From: Geodermatophilus siccatus
GTDB taxonomy: Bacteria; Actinomycetota; Actinomycetes; Mycobacteriales; Geodermatophilaceae
Reading direction: 5' to 3'
NCBI RefSeq assembly: GCF_900103785.1
Contig: NZ_FNHE01000004.1
Location: 310,001 to 374,000 of the forward strand
Length of the DNA stretch: 64,000 nt
Made by a program: the position numbers and the translations under genes
In this document: positions 53,799-62,286 of the stretch, piece after piece
How positions within the stretch are numbered: position 1 is the stretch's first letter
Layout: each line of letters begins with the position of its first letter
The notes under the pieces: generated by a model
Databases searched by the model: none
Seen by the model: the letters and a program-made list of their open reading frames with translations, nothing else
Told to the model about the DNA's origin: nothing

Positions 53799-56623
53799 CC
53801 GAGCGCACCTACCTGGACTTCGACGTGCTGCTCGAACCCGTGTCGCCGAGCAGCTACCGAGCGCGGGTGCTGAACTCACCGGTGGGCGAGACCCGCCCGG
53901 TGCCCGTCACGATCCCGTTCTCCGACCTCGAGCTGGAGAACTTCCTGCTGCGCATCGGCCGGCCGCGCCGGTACCCGGTCCGCAGCGAGGAGGCGCCCGA
54001 GGCCACGGCGGTCCGCGAGTTCGGTGCCCGGCTCTTCGACGCCGTCTTCCACGACCAGGTGCACAGCGCCCTGATGGCGAGCCTCGACCAGGCGGAGGGC
54101 CAGGACGCCGGGCTGCGCGTGCGGCTGCGGCTGACCGACTCGCCCGAGCTGGCCGACCTGCCATGGGAGTACCTCTACGACAGGGACGCCCGTCGGTACC
54201 TGGCGCTGTCGGCGTGGACGCCGCTGGTGCGCTACCTCGACCTGCCCGGCCGCATCCGCCCGCTCTCCGTCCGGCCGCCGCTGCGTGTGCTGGTGCTGGT
54301 CGCCAGCCCCACCGACTTCCCGCCCCTGGACGTGGACGCCGAGTGGGCGCGGCTGCGGGAGGCCCTCGCGGGTCTGGAGCACGCCGGACGGGTCCGCCTC
54401 GAACGGGCCCCGAACGGGACCATGGCCGACCTGCAGCGCCAGCTGCGGCGGGGTCAGCACCACGTCTTCCACTACATCGGCCACGGGCGGTACGACGCCG
54501 AGCTCGGGGACGGGCAGCTGGCCATGGAGGGCCCGACCGGCCGGGCCCAGCCCATCAGCGGTTCTGACCTCGGCGCCCTCCTGCACGACCACCGCACCCT
54601 GCGGCTGGCCTTGCTCAACTCGTGCGAGGGTGCGCGTGGCGGCCGGCGCGACCCCTACTCGGGGACCGCGCAGAGCCTGGTCCACCAGGGCATCCCCGCC
54701 GTGGTCGCCATGCAGTTCGAGATCTCCGACCGGGCTGCCATCGTCTTCACCCGCGGGTTCTACGAGGCCGTCGCGGACGGCTACCCGCTCGACGCGGCGA
54801 TCGCCGAGGCCCGCAAGGCCATCCGGCTCCAGCCGAACGAGGTCGAGTGGGGGACCCCGGTGCTGTACCTGCGCGCGCCCGACGGGCGCGTCTTCGACGT
54901 CGCCGGACCGCCGGATCCCGCCGAGGGTGCGCCGGCCGCGGACGCGGTCGCAGCCGTCGCCCCCGAGGTCGTCCAGGGATCGGTCCGCGGCGACCCCTCG
55001 GACCGCGGGCGGGACGCCGGGCGGCCGCCCGACCCGCGGGCTCCCACCGCCACAGCGGGAGCGGAGCACGACGGCCCTGCTGCCACTGACACGCCTGTTC
55101 GCGGGGGCGGGGGCCCGCCGAGCAACACGCAGCAGCAGGACCGCGGCGACGAGGAGGTGCCCGCAGCCGCGCGGCGTCCGGGGGAGCGGCGCCGGCCCGA
55201 CGCCGGGAACGGCGCGATCCCCCGTGGTCCCGCGCCAGCCACGGCCCCGCATCGCGGACGCCCCCGCAAGACCGCGGCACCGCGTGCCCGCGCGCAGGGC
55301 GGGCCGGCCGCAGGGGAGGGCGCTCCCGGGACCGCACCGGCAGCACCCCGGACGTCCACGCGGAGCAAGCCGGCCGGGACGGCCCGCGCCGCTCCGCCCG
55401 GCGTCCCCCCGGCTGGGACCGGCCCGGCCGCCCGGGGGCAGGGGCCCTCGTCCGCATCGCCCCCGCCTCCGCCGCCCCCACCGCCGACGGAGGAGCCCGT
55501 GCCGACGCCGGCTCCCCGGCCGTCGCGGAGGCACCTGCTGGTCCTCGCCGCGGTCGTGCTCCTGGTCGGGCTGCTCGGCGGGGTGGTCGTCCTGGTGACG
55601 CAGCAGGGCGCGCCCGGTGGACCGGACGACCGCGCCGAGCCGGCCTCGTCCGCCACGGCACCCCCGGGCCCCGCGGAGACCACCAGCGCCGGTCCGCAAC
55701 CCCCGGCCGCGAGCATGCCGATCCCCGCGGCCGGCGCCACCATCCCGGTGGGCGAGACACCCGGCTACGCGGTGGCCACGCCGAACGGGACCCAGCTCTA
55801 CGTCGCCAACCGCGGGGCCCGCACCATCACGGTGGTCGACACCGAGCTGGACCGCGTGACCGGGCAGATCCCCGTGCCGGTGGGCCCACCGCAGTTCGTG
55901 GAGTTCTCCCCGGATGGCCGGACGTCCTACCTCAGCCTGTACGACGAGGACACCGAGGCCGGGGCCGTCGGCGTCCTCGACACCAGGACCTGGAAGATGA
56001 TCGAGACCATCCCCTTGGACGGAAAGCCGTGGGCACCCGCGGTCACCCGCGACGGGGACCGGGTCTACGTGCCCGTCGAGGGCCCGAACACCGTCGTGGT
56101 CATCGACGCCGGGGCGCACGAGGTCCGGACCGAGATCCCGGTGCCGCCCCTGCCGCACTCCATCGAGTTCACCCTCGACGGCACGCGCGGTTACGTCGCC
56201 GACCACACCTCCAACGTCGTCACGGTCATCGACACCACGACCGACACCGTGCTCCGGGAGGTGCCGGTCGACGCCGGCCCGCACCGCGTGGCGGTGCACC
56301 CGGCACGGCCGCTGGTAGCCAACGTCAACTACGACGCCGACACCGTCACGGTGATCGACACGAACTCGGACACGGTCGTGACCAGCATCCCGGTCGAGGC
56401 GGGGCCTCAGGACGTCACCTGGGCGCCTGACGGCCAGTTCGCCTACGTCACCAGCGTCGACGCCGACACGCTCTCGGTGATCGCGGCCGACGACTGGAGG
56501 GTCACGGCGAGGATCCCCATCGGCGACGCACCGACCTCCGTCGCGGTGCTGCCCGATGGGTCGCGCGGCTACGTGACCAACCTCAACGACGGCACCGTCC
56601 GGGTGCTCGACCTCGACGGCTGA
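53795..56623 (+). CDS. Transmembrane CHAT protease with extracellular YVTN beta-propeller
   Basis: A 942-residue protein with four parts. Residues 1-155 are an N-terminal all-beta/helical domain found before CHAT (LADLPWEYLYD). About 160-370 is a CHAT caspase-like peptidase with the dyad His230 in FHYIGHG and Cys277 in LLNSCEGAR, plus VVAMQFEISD and FTRGFYEAV. About 375-575 is a disordered Pro/Ala/Gly/Arg linker with a nine-proline run. A membrane helix spans about 579-603 (HLLVLAAVVLLVGLLGGVVV). About 650-942 is a seven-bladed YVTN propeller; the last blade seems closed by N-terminal AGATIPVG. A basic stretch before the helix suggests protease inside, propeller outside. Translationally coupled to Trypco1. 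Confidence 0.93.
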   Translation: MTERTYLDFDVLLEPVSPSSYRARVLNSPVGETRPVPVTIPFSDLELENFLLRIGRPRRYPVRSEEAPEATAVREFGARLFDAVFHDQVHSALMASLDQAEGQDAGLRVRLRLTDSPELADLPWEYLYDRDARRYLALSAWTPLVRYLDLPGRIRPLSVRPPLRVLVLVASPTDFPPLDVDAEWARLREALAGLEHAGRVRLERAPNGTMADLQRQLRRGQHHVFHYIGHGRYDAELGDGQLAMEGPTGRAQPISGSDLGALLHDHRTLRLALLNSCEGARGGRRDPYSGTAQSLVHQGIPAVVAMQFEISDRAAIVFTRGFYEAVADGYPLDAAIAEARKAIRLQPNEVEWGTPVLYLRAPDGRVFDVAGPPDPAEGAPAADAVAAVAPEVVQGSVRGDPSDRGRDAGRPPDPRAPTATAGAEHDGPAATDTPVRGGGGPPSNTQQQDRGDEEVPAAARRPGERRRPDAGNGAIPRGPAPATAPHRGRPRKTAAPRARAQGGPAAGEGAPGTAPAAPRTSTRSKPAGTARAAPPGVPPAGTGPAARGQGPSSASPPPPPPPPPTEEPVPTPAPRPSRRHLLVLAAVVLLVGLLGGVVVLVTQQGAPGGPDDRAEPASSATAPPGPAETTSAGPQPPAASMPIPAAGATIPVGETPGYAVATPNGTQLYVANRGARTITVVDTELDRVTGQIPVPVGPPQFVEFSPDGRTSYLSLYDEDTEAGAVGVLDTRTWKMIETIPLDGKPWAPAVTRDGDRVYVPVEGPNTVVVIDAGAHEVRTEIPVPPLPHSIEFTLDGTRGYVADHTSNVVTVIDTTTDTVLREVPVDAGPHRVAVHPARPLVANVNYDADTVTVIDTNSDTVVTSIPVEAGPQDVTWAPDGQFAYVTSVDADTLSVIAADDWRVTARIPIGDAPTSVAVLPDGSRGYVTNLNDGTVRVLDLDG

Positions 56624-56680
56624 GGAAGGCCCTCACGCCCTCGCCGGCTCGGGAGCGGGAACCCGGGACGGGGCCCGCGA
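56624..56680 (+). repeat. Degenerate stop-abutting repeat after the CHAT gene
   Basis: GGAAGGCCCTC, then GCCGGCTCGGGAGCGGGA and GGGGCCCG follow the stop in the order of the family, with many changes. Confidence 0.45.
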
Positions 56681-56682
56681 GC

Positions 56683-56730
56683 ACGGCGCCGTGACCACCC
56701 GTCCAGCCGGTGGGGTGGTCACGGCGCCGT
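56683..56730. terminator. Bidirectional 18-bp perfect stem-loop
   Basis: Arms 56683-56700 and 56713-56730 are exact reverse complements with a 12-base loop, between the convergent CHAT (+) and monooxygenase (-) genes. Confidence 0.85.
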
Positions 56731-56745
56731 CGCCGTCCCGTCGCC

Positions 56746-58569
56746 TCAGGAGGTGTGGTGGACCTCCTGCAGGCGGTAGACCGGGGTGGGGACGTCCTCG
56801 TACCGGGCCTTGAGCTGCAGGGCCAGGTACAGCGAGTAGTGCCGTGACTGGTGCAGGTTGCCGCCGTGGAACCACAGCGCCTCCTGCTGGGTGGGCTTCC
56901 ACATGTTGCGCTGCTCGCCCTCCCACGGACCCGGGTCCTTGGTGGTGTCCGAGCCCAGGCCCCACACCTTGCCCACCTTGTCGGCGACCTCCTGGGAGAT
57001 GAGGTCGGCCGCCCAGCCGTTCATCGACCCGTAGCCGGTGGCGTAGACGACGAGGTCGGCGGGCAGCTCGGTGCCGTCCTCGAGGACGACGGAGTCCTCG
57101 GTGAGGTGGTCGACCTGCCCGTGCGCCAGCTTCACCTCGCCGTCGGCCACGAGGTCGGCGGCGCCCACGTCGATGTAGTAGCCCGAGCCGCGGCGCAGGT
57201 ACTTCATGAACAGGCCGGAGCCGTCGTCGCCCCAGTCCAGCCAGAAGCCGGCGTCGGCCATCCGCCGGTAGAAGTCGGCGTCGCGCTCCTTCATCTGCTC
57301 GTACAGCGGGATCTGGAACTCGTGCATGATCCGGTACGGGATCGAGGCGAAGACCAGGTCGGCCTTCTCGGTGGTCACCCCCGCCGCCAGCGCCCGCTCG
57401 GAGTAGAGGTCGCCGAGGCCGATCTCCATGAGGCTGTCGCTCTTCACGATGTGCGTCGAGGTGCGCTGCACCATCGTCACGTCGGCGCCGATCTCCCAGA
57501 GCGCGCCGCAGATGTCGAACGCCGAGTTGTTGCTGCCGACGACGACGACCTTCTTGCCCTTGTACTCGTCGGGCCCGGGGTGGGCCGAGGAGTGGTGCTG
57601 CTCGCCGCGGAAGACGTCCTGGCCGGGCAGCCGGGGGACGTTCGGCTTGCCGGACATGCCGGTGGCCAGCACCAGCTGCTTCGGGCGCAGGGTGAGCGGC
57701 TGACCGTCGCGCTCGACCTCCACGGTCCACTCACCGGCCGACTCGTCGTAGCTCGCCGAGCGCGCCACGGTACTGCCCCAGTAGGGCACCTCCATGACCG
57801 TCACGTAGGACTCGAGCCAGTCGCCGATCTTGTCCTTGGGCGAGAACACCGGCCAGTTGTCCGGGAACTTCAGGTAGGGCAGGTGGTCGTACCAGACCGG
57901 GTCGTGCAGGCACAGCGACTTGTACCGGCTGCGCCACTGGTCACCGGGGCGGGCGTGCTTGTCGATCACCAGGGCCGGGACGCCGAGCTGCCGCAGCCGG
58001 GCGCCGAGGGCGATGCCGCCCTGGCCGCCGCCGACGACGAGCACGTACGGCTGGGTGGTGTACCCGAGCTCGGCCTCCTCCTGCTCCCGGCGCTCCCGCC
58101 AGGTGGTGCGCTCGCGGTTCGCGCCGTGCTCCGCGCCCATCGGCCGGCGCTCGCGCAGCGGCTCCTCGTGCCCCTTCAGCTCGTACAGCGTGGTCAGCAG
58201 CGTGAACGCCTTCGTGCCCCCCTCCTGCAGCCGGAGCATCCCGCGGCCGCGGCCGACCGCGGTCTCGAACTCGATCCAGGCCGTGGTGGTCCCGTCGGCC
58301 TCGGTCGGCTCCTCGGTGGTGCGGAACCCGCGTGGGTCGGTGCGGTCCAGGGTCGCGGTCAGCAGGTCGCGGACGCCGTCGGTGCCCTCGACCGTGGTGA
58401 TGTTCCAGGTGAAGGCGATGAGGTCGCGCCAGAAGCTCGTCGCGGCGAACATGCCCGCCGCGCGGTCGACGTCGCGGGCGGTGAGCGCCTCCTCGAACGC
58501 GGCCAACCAGGCGTCGGTGCGCTCGGCGGGGGAGCCGGTGGTGCCGGGTCGTTCGGCGGTCTGGGTCAC
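56746..58569 (-). CDS. Flavin-containing monooxygenase with N-terminal NTF2/SnoaL-like domain
   Basis: A 607-residue FAD/NADPH monooxygenase. Residues 20-150 are an NTF2-like cone (DAWLAAFEEALTARDVDRAA, SFWRDLIAFTWNI), unusual as a fusion to this enzyme. The core has VLVVGGGQGGIALGARL as FAD site near 175, the LPYLKFPDNWPVFSPKDK Baeyer-Villiger-type segment, the VVVGSNNSAFDICGALW NADPH site and VVYATGYGSMNGW. Related proteins act on ketones or aromatic side chains. GTG 58569 has a GGGGAGG site. It is divergent from a GAF regulator that probably controls it. Confidence 0.92.
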   Translation of the reverse strand: MTQTAERPGTTGSPAERTDAWLAAFEEALTARDVDRAAGMFAATSFWRDLIAFTWNITTVEGTDGVRDLLTATLDRTDPRGFRTTEEPTEADGTTTAWIEFETAVGRGRGMLRLQEGGTKAFTLLTTLYELKGHEEPLRERRPMGAEHGANRERTTWRERREQEEAELGYTTQPYVLVVGGGQGGIALGARLRQLGVPALVIDKHARPGDQWRSRYKSLCLHDPVWYDHLPYLKFPDNWPVFSPKDKIGDWLESYVTVMEVPYWGSTVARSASYDESAGEWTVEVERDGQPLTLRPKQLVLATGMSGKPNVPRLPGQDVFRGEQHHSSAHPGPDEYKGKKVVVVGSNNSAFDICGALWEIGADVTMVQRTSTHIVKSDSLMEIGLGDLYSERALAAGVTTEKADLVFASIPYRIMHEFQIPLYEQMKERDADFYRRMADAGFWLDWGDDGSGLFMKYLRRGSGYYIDVGAADLVADGEVKLAHGQVDHLTEDSVVLEDGTELPADLVVYATGYGSMNGWAADLISQEVADKVGKVWGLGSDTTKDPGPWEGEQRNMWKPTQQEALWFHGGNLHQSRHYSLYLALQLKARYEDVPTPVYRLQEVHHTS

Positions 58570-58716
58570 CGGTCCTCCCCGCCGGCGCTCGTCGGCCAGG
58601 TGCCCTGGGTCGCTCTGCTCATTGCTGCCCTCGCAAGCTCGGTCACTGTGCGCCTCCTGCGTCGTCGTGGGGCGGTGGTGACCCAGGACACCCGCCCATC
58701 GGGACGGGCGGCAGCC

Positions 58717-58743
58717 GTTGCAGGGGGTTGCACGGCATATGGT
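58717..58743. promoter_or_regulatory. Candidate operator/promoter in the monooxygenase-GAF regulator divergent region
   Basis: GTTGCA occurs twice exactly 10 bases apart (58717-58722 and 58727-58732), one helical turn, followed by TATGGT (58738-58743), a -10 candidate for the regulator gene. The region of 205 bases serves both genes. Confidence 0.45.
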
Positions 58744-58774
58744 CGTGGCGCAGGTCACAGTGGAGGAGCTGCCG

Positions 58775-60043
58775 ATGACCGCCGTCCAGAGCGCCCTGCC
58801 GCCCGGGGCCGACCCGCGGGTGCACACCCGGCTGCTCGCGCGCGTGCGCGCCGCGGCCCTCTCCGGGGGCACCCCGCCCGCCGCGCCCCGTCCGGTGATC
58901 GGCGCGTCGTGGCGCCGGCTGCGCGGCAGCGGGCTGGACCCCTCCCGCACACCGGACGTCGTCCCGCTGGACGGCGCCGCGCTGGAGCGCCGCCGCGCGG
59001 AGAGCGGGCTGGCCCCGCTCCTGCCCCTGCTGCGCGAGCGCCTGCTGCCGGTCGCCCGCGACGCCGGGCAGGTGCTGGTCGTCGTGGACGCCGGGTGCCG
59101 GGTGCTCTGGCGGGAGGGCGGCGCCGAGGTGCGCCGGCGGGCCGACCGGCTGGGCTTCGTCGAGGGCTCCTGCTGGGACGAGGACGTCGTCGGCACCAAC
59201 GCCATCGGCACCAGCGTGGTGGTCCGCGCCCCGCTGCAGGTGCACGCCGCCGAGCACTACGCCGAGGGCCACCAGCCCTGGACCTGCGCCGCCGCCCCGC
59301 TGCGCGACCCGGTCACCGGCCGGGTGCTCGGGGTGGTCGACCTCTCCGGCCCCGCCTCGACGGTGCACCCGAGCACGATCGCCCTCGTCGACGCCGTCGC
59401 CGCGCTGGCCGGGCAGGAGCTCCAGCAGGCCCACACCCGGCACGTCGAGCGACTGCGGACGCTGGCCGCGCCGATCCTCGCCCGGCTGACCGGCCCGGCG
59501 CTCGTGGTGGGCGTCGACGGCTGCACCGCTGCCGCGGCCGGCCTGGCCGCGCCCGATCGGGTGGCGCTGCCCGAGGAGGTGCACGCCGGTCCGGTGTGGG
59601 TGCCGGCGCTGGGCCGGTGCACCGTCGAGCCGCTGCCCGGCGGCTGGCTGCTGCGGCCGTCCGGCCCGGCGGACGACGACCGGCCGGCGGGGCTGGTGCT
59701 CGACCTCGCCGGCCCCCGCCCACAGGTGCAGGTGACCGGGCCCAGCGGCAGCTGGACGGCCGGGCTGAGCCTGCGGCACGCCGAGATCCTGCTCGCCCTC
59801 GCCCGGCACCCGGCGGGGCGCTCGGCCGCCGCGCTCGCCGCGGACCTCTTCGGCGACCCGACCCGGACGGTCACCGTGCGCGCCGAGGTCTCCCGGCTGC
59901 GCCGCACGCTGGGCTCGGTGCTGCTGACCCAGCCCTACCGGGTCGACGAGGACGTCGCCGTCGAGGTCCGGCTGCCCACGCCGGCCGCCCGGCTGCTCCC
60001 GGCGTCGACCGCGCCGCTGGTGGAGCGGCTGCGGCGCGGCTGA
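58775..60043 (+). CDS. GAF-domain transcriptional regulator (AcoR-like input, no AAA+ domain)
   Basis: A 422-residue regulator. Residues about 35-60 (VIGASWRRLRGSGLDP) are the AcoR-type N-terminal helix pair, and 75-230 a GAF domain with GSCWDEDVVGTNAIGTSV and HYAEGHQPWTCAAAPL, as in AcoR/MimR activators. Unlike those sigma-54 activators there is no AAA+ domain and no FIS helix. The last 90 residues form a winged helix-like region (LSLRHAEILLALARHPAGRS, TVTVRAEVSRLRRTLG). Close homologues pair with flavin or diiron monooxygenases. ATG 58775 has a GGAGGAG site. Confidence 0.88.
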   Translation: MTAVQSALPPGADPRVHTRLLARVRAAALSGGTPPAAPRPVIGASWRRLRGSGLDPSRTPDVVPLDGAALERRRAESGLAPLLPLLRERLLPVARDAGQVLVVVDAGCRVLWREGGAEVRRRADRLGFVEGSCWDEDVVGTNAIGTSVVVRAPLQVHAAEHYAEGHQPWTCAAAPLRDPVTGRVLGVVDLSGPASTVHPSTIALVDAVAALAGQELQQAHTRHVERLRTLAAPILARLTGPALVVGVDGCTAAAAGLAAPDRVALPEEVHAGPVWVPALGRCTVEPLPGGWLLRPSGPADDDRPAGLVLDLAGPRPQVQVTGPSGSWTAGLSLRHAEILLALARHPAGRSAAALAADLFGDPTRTVTVRAEVSRLRRTLGSVLLTQPYRVDEDVAVEVRLPTPAARLLPASTAPLVERLRRG

Positions 60044-60110
60044 GGAAGGACCCCCGTCCCCCTCCGAGGAGGCATCAGGGCTCGCGGCGGGACCCCGCAG
60101 GGGGCCGGGC
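60044..60110 (+). repeat. Stop-abutting palindromic repeat (copy 4), running into the response-regulator 3' end
   Basis: Follows the GAF regulator stop: GGAAGGACCCCCGTCCCCCT, then GGCTCGCGGCGGGACCCCG and CAGGGGGCCGG. It overlaps the last codons of the convergent response-regulator gene. Confidence 0.7.
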
Positions 60111-60758
60111 CGGCGCGTCGGGCTCCTCGGGCAGGTGGGTGCGGGCCCACAGCGCCGCGGACGTGCGGTCCCGGACGCCGATCCGCTGGAAGACGCTGGT
60201 CAGGTGCGCCTTGACGGTGCTCTCCCGGATGCCCAGGCGGCGGGCGATCTGCTTGTTGGCCAGGCCGCGGCCGACCAGGGCGAGCACCTCCTGCTCCCGG
60301 TCGGTGAGCTCGGCCGCGCGGGCCGGGCCGCGCCGGGCGTGCAGCACGGTGCGGGCCACCCGGGGGTCGAGCGGGGAGTGGCCGCGGGCGGTGGAGCGGA
60401 TGGCGGCGAGCAGGTCGGCCGGCTCGGTGTCCTTGAGCACGTAGCCGCCGGCGCCGGCGTCCAGGGCCTCGATCACGCGCTGCCGGTCGGAGAAGGAGGT
60501 GAGCACCAGCACCTCGACGTCCGGGTGCTCCTCGACGATGCGACGGGTGGCCCCGACGCCGTCGAGCACCGGCATGGACAGGTCCATCAGCACCACGTGC
60601 GGCGCCAGCCGGGCCACCTGCTCGACCGCCTCGGCCCCGTCGGCCGCCGTCCCGACCACGCGCATGTCGCCGGCCGCGGCGATCAGGCCGGACAGGCCGG
60701 TGCGCATGAGCGCGTGGTCGTCGACGACCAGCACGTCGATCACGGGGGCGTCGATCAC
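60075..60758 (-). CDS. NarL/LuxR-family response regulator
   Basis: A 227-residue regulator. The receiver (5-120) has the acidic pair in VVDDH, phosphorylated Asp in VVLMDLSMPVLDG, Thr in LVLTSFSD and Lys in GYVLKDTEP. The LuxR helix-turn-helix (about 150-210) has LTDREQEVLALVGRGLANKQIARRL (in parts) and STVKAHLTSVFQRIG. GTG 60758 overlaps the histidine-kinase stop (GTGA). The final dozen residues (APARPPAGSRREP) are encoded by the palindromic repeat, so the C-terminus was probably rewritten by it. Confidence 0.93.
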   Translation of the reverse strand: MIDAPVIDVLVVDDHALMRTGLSGLIAAAGDMRVVGTAADGAEAVEQVARLAPHVVLMDLSMPVLDGVGATRRIVEEHPDVEVLVLTSFSDRQRVIEALDAGAGGYVLKDTEPADLLAAIRSTARGHSPLDPRVARTVLHARRGPARAAELTDREQEVLALVGRGLANKQIARRLGIRESTVKAHLTSVFQRIGVRDRTSAALWARTHLPEEPDAPARPPAGSRREP

Positions 60759-62158
60759 GGGCGGGGGACCTCTAGTCGCAGCGTCGTCCCGGCACCTGGG
60801 GCGGTGTGCACGGCGAGGGTGGCGCCGGCTGCCGCGGCCCGGTCGGACAGCAGGCGCAGCCCGAGGTGGCCCTCGCGCGAGCGGGCGGCCGCCGGTGCGA
60901 CGTCGAAGCCGACGCCGTCGTCGGCGACCTCGAGCACCAGCTGCCCGGGCCGCTGCGCCACGGTGACGGCCACGCTGCTCGAGCGGGCGTGCTTGACCAC
61001 GTTGCGCAGCGCCTCCTGGGCGGTGCTCAGCAGCAGCGTGGCGGTCGCGGGCTCGACCTCGAGGTCCTCGGCGACGGCCAGGCGCACCGTGATGCCCCGT
61101 GGCCGCAGCCGCGCGGTGAGGTCGGCCAGGGCCCCCGGCAGCCCGGCCCCCTCGAGGGTCGGCGGGTGGATCTCGACGAGGAGGGAGCGCAGCGAGCGCA
61201 CCGCCTCCCGCAGCGCCCCGGCGGCCTGGCCGAGCACCTCGGCGACCTGCCGGTGCTGCCCGCGGTCGCGGCCGGTCGCCAGGTCGTCGGCGGCGCGGGC
61301 GACCAGCAGCGCCGAGGCCGAGACGTCCTGGACGACGCCGTCGTGCAGGCTCCCGGCGATCAGCCGGCGTTCCTCGGTGGAGACGTCCAGCGCCCGCGCC
61401 TGCAGCCGCTCGCGCTCCTGCTGGGTGGCCCGCAGCTGGGTCACCATGCGGCGGGCCAGCGGCAGTTGGACGACGACCAGGGTGAGCAGCACGACCATCG
61501 AGATCGGCGCGAACCGGACCCAGATCTCGAAGCGGCGCTCGGTGGCCTCCGAGTACTCCGAGTAGGTCTCCAGGAGCAACGGCTCGCCGTCCGGGCCCTC
61601 GATCAGGCCGTAGACCTCCAGCAGCCGACCGGCCGAGTGCTCGAAGCGGTTCTCCGGGCGGCTCAGGTCGCTGACCGCGGCGCGGGTGACGCCGTCGCGC
61701 AGCGTCTGCCGGTCGGCGTCGTCCAGGGGGTAGGTCAGCCCGATGAGGCGCGCCTCGTCGGAGTAGACGACACGGCCCTCGGCGGTCCAGATCTTGACCC
61801 GCAGGACGGGGGTCTGCGCCAGCCGCTCGCGCAGCGCGGCGTCGACGGCGGCGACGGTCGCGGGGTCGCCGGCCACCAGCCGCTCGTCGACGAGGGGCTG
61901 CACCAGGACGGCGGCCAGCAGGTCCGTCGTGCGGCGGGCGTCGGCGAGGGCCTCGTCCTCGGCCGCCTCCACGCCGGCCCAGAGGCCGCCGGCCAGCAGC
62001 AGGACGACGGCGACCAGGTTGGCCAGCACGAAGCGCAGCACCACCCGGCCCACCGACGGGGACGCCGGCCGGGGGCGGGTGCCGGCCGCGCCGTCGCCGA
62101 GCACCACCCACCCCGGGTCCACCGCGGGCGCGACGACCGTCGTCGGCTCCGTCGCCAT
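60755..62158 (-). CDS. Sensor histidine kinase (NarX-like, HisKA_3)
   Basis: A 467-residue membrane kinase. Helices at about 40-60 and 215-238 flank an extracytoplasmic sensor (about 62-213) containing IWTAEGRVVYSDEARLIG, similar to the CHASE/PAS-like sensors of this class. After a coiled coil comes HisKA_3 with phospho-His in GSLHDGVVQDVSA (near 270) and a GHKL ATPase with EALRNVVKHA, DDGVGF and GHLGLRLLSDRA. It should phosphorylate the coupled regulator. The signal is unknown. ATG 62158 follows a GGGGGTG stretch. Confidence 0.92.
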   Translation of the reverse strand: MATEPTTVVAPAVDPGWVVLGDGAAGTRPRPASPSVGRVVLRFVLANLVAVVLLLAGGLWAGVEAAEDEALADARRTTDLLAAVLVQPLVDERLVAGDPATVAAVDAALRERLAQTPVLRVKIWTAEGRVVYSDEARLIGLTYPLDDADRQTLRDGVTRAAVSDLSRPENRFEHSAGRLLEVYGLIEGPDGEPLLLETYSEYSEATERRFEIWVRFAPISMVVLLTLVVVQLPLARRMVTQLRATQQERERLQARALDVSTEERRLIAGSLHDGVVQDVSASALLVARAADDLATGRDRGQHRQVAEVLGQAAGALREAVRSLRSLLVEIHPPTLEGAGLPGALADLTARLRPRGITVRLAVAEDLEVEPATATLLLSTAQEALRNVVKHARSSSVAVTVAQRPGQLVLEVADDGVGFDVAPAAARSREGHLGLRLLSDRAAAAGATLAVHTAPGAGTTLRLEVPRP

Positions 62159-62286
62159 CGCACCCCCGCTCGGCGCAGGCGTGGCACGGGCCTGCGGGGG
62201 AGTTGTGCCATCCCGCGGTGGCGGCGCGCAAGGCACCGGTCGGCGGGGTGCCCCGGACGGGGGGACGGCGGAGCGGACCGCGGGCC

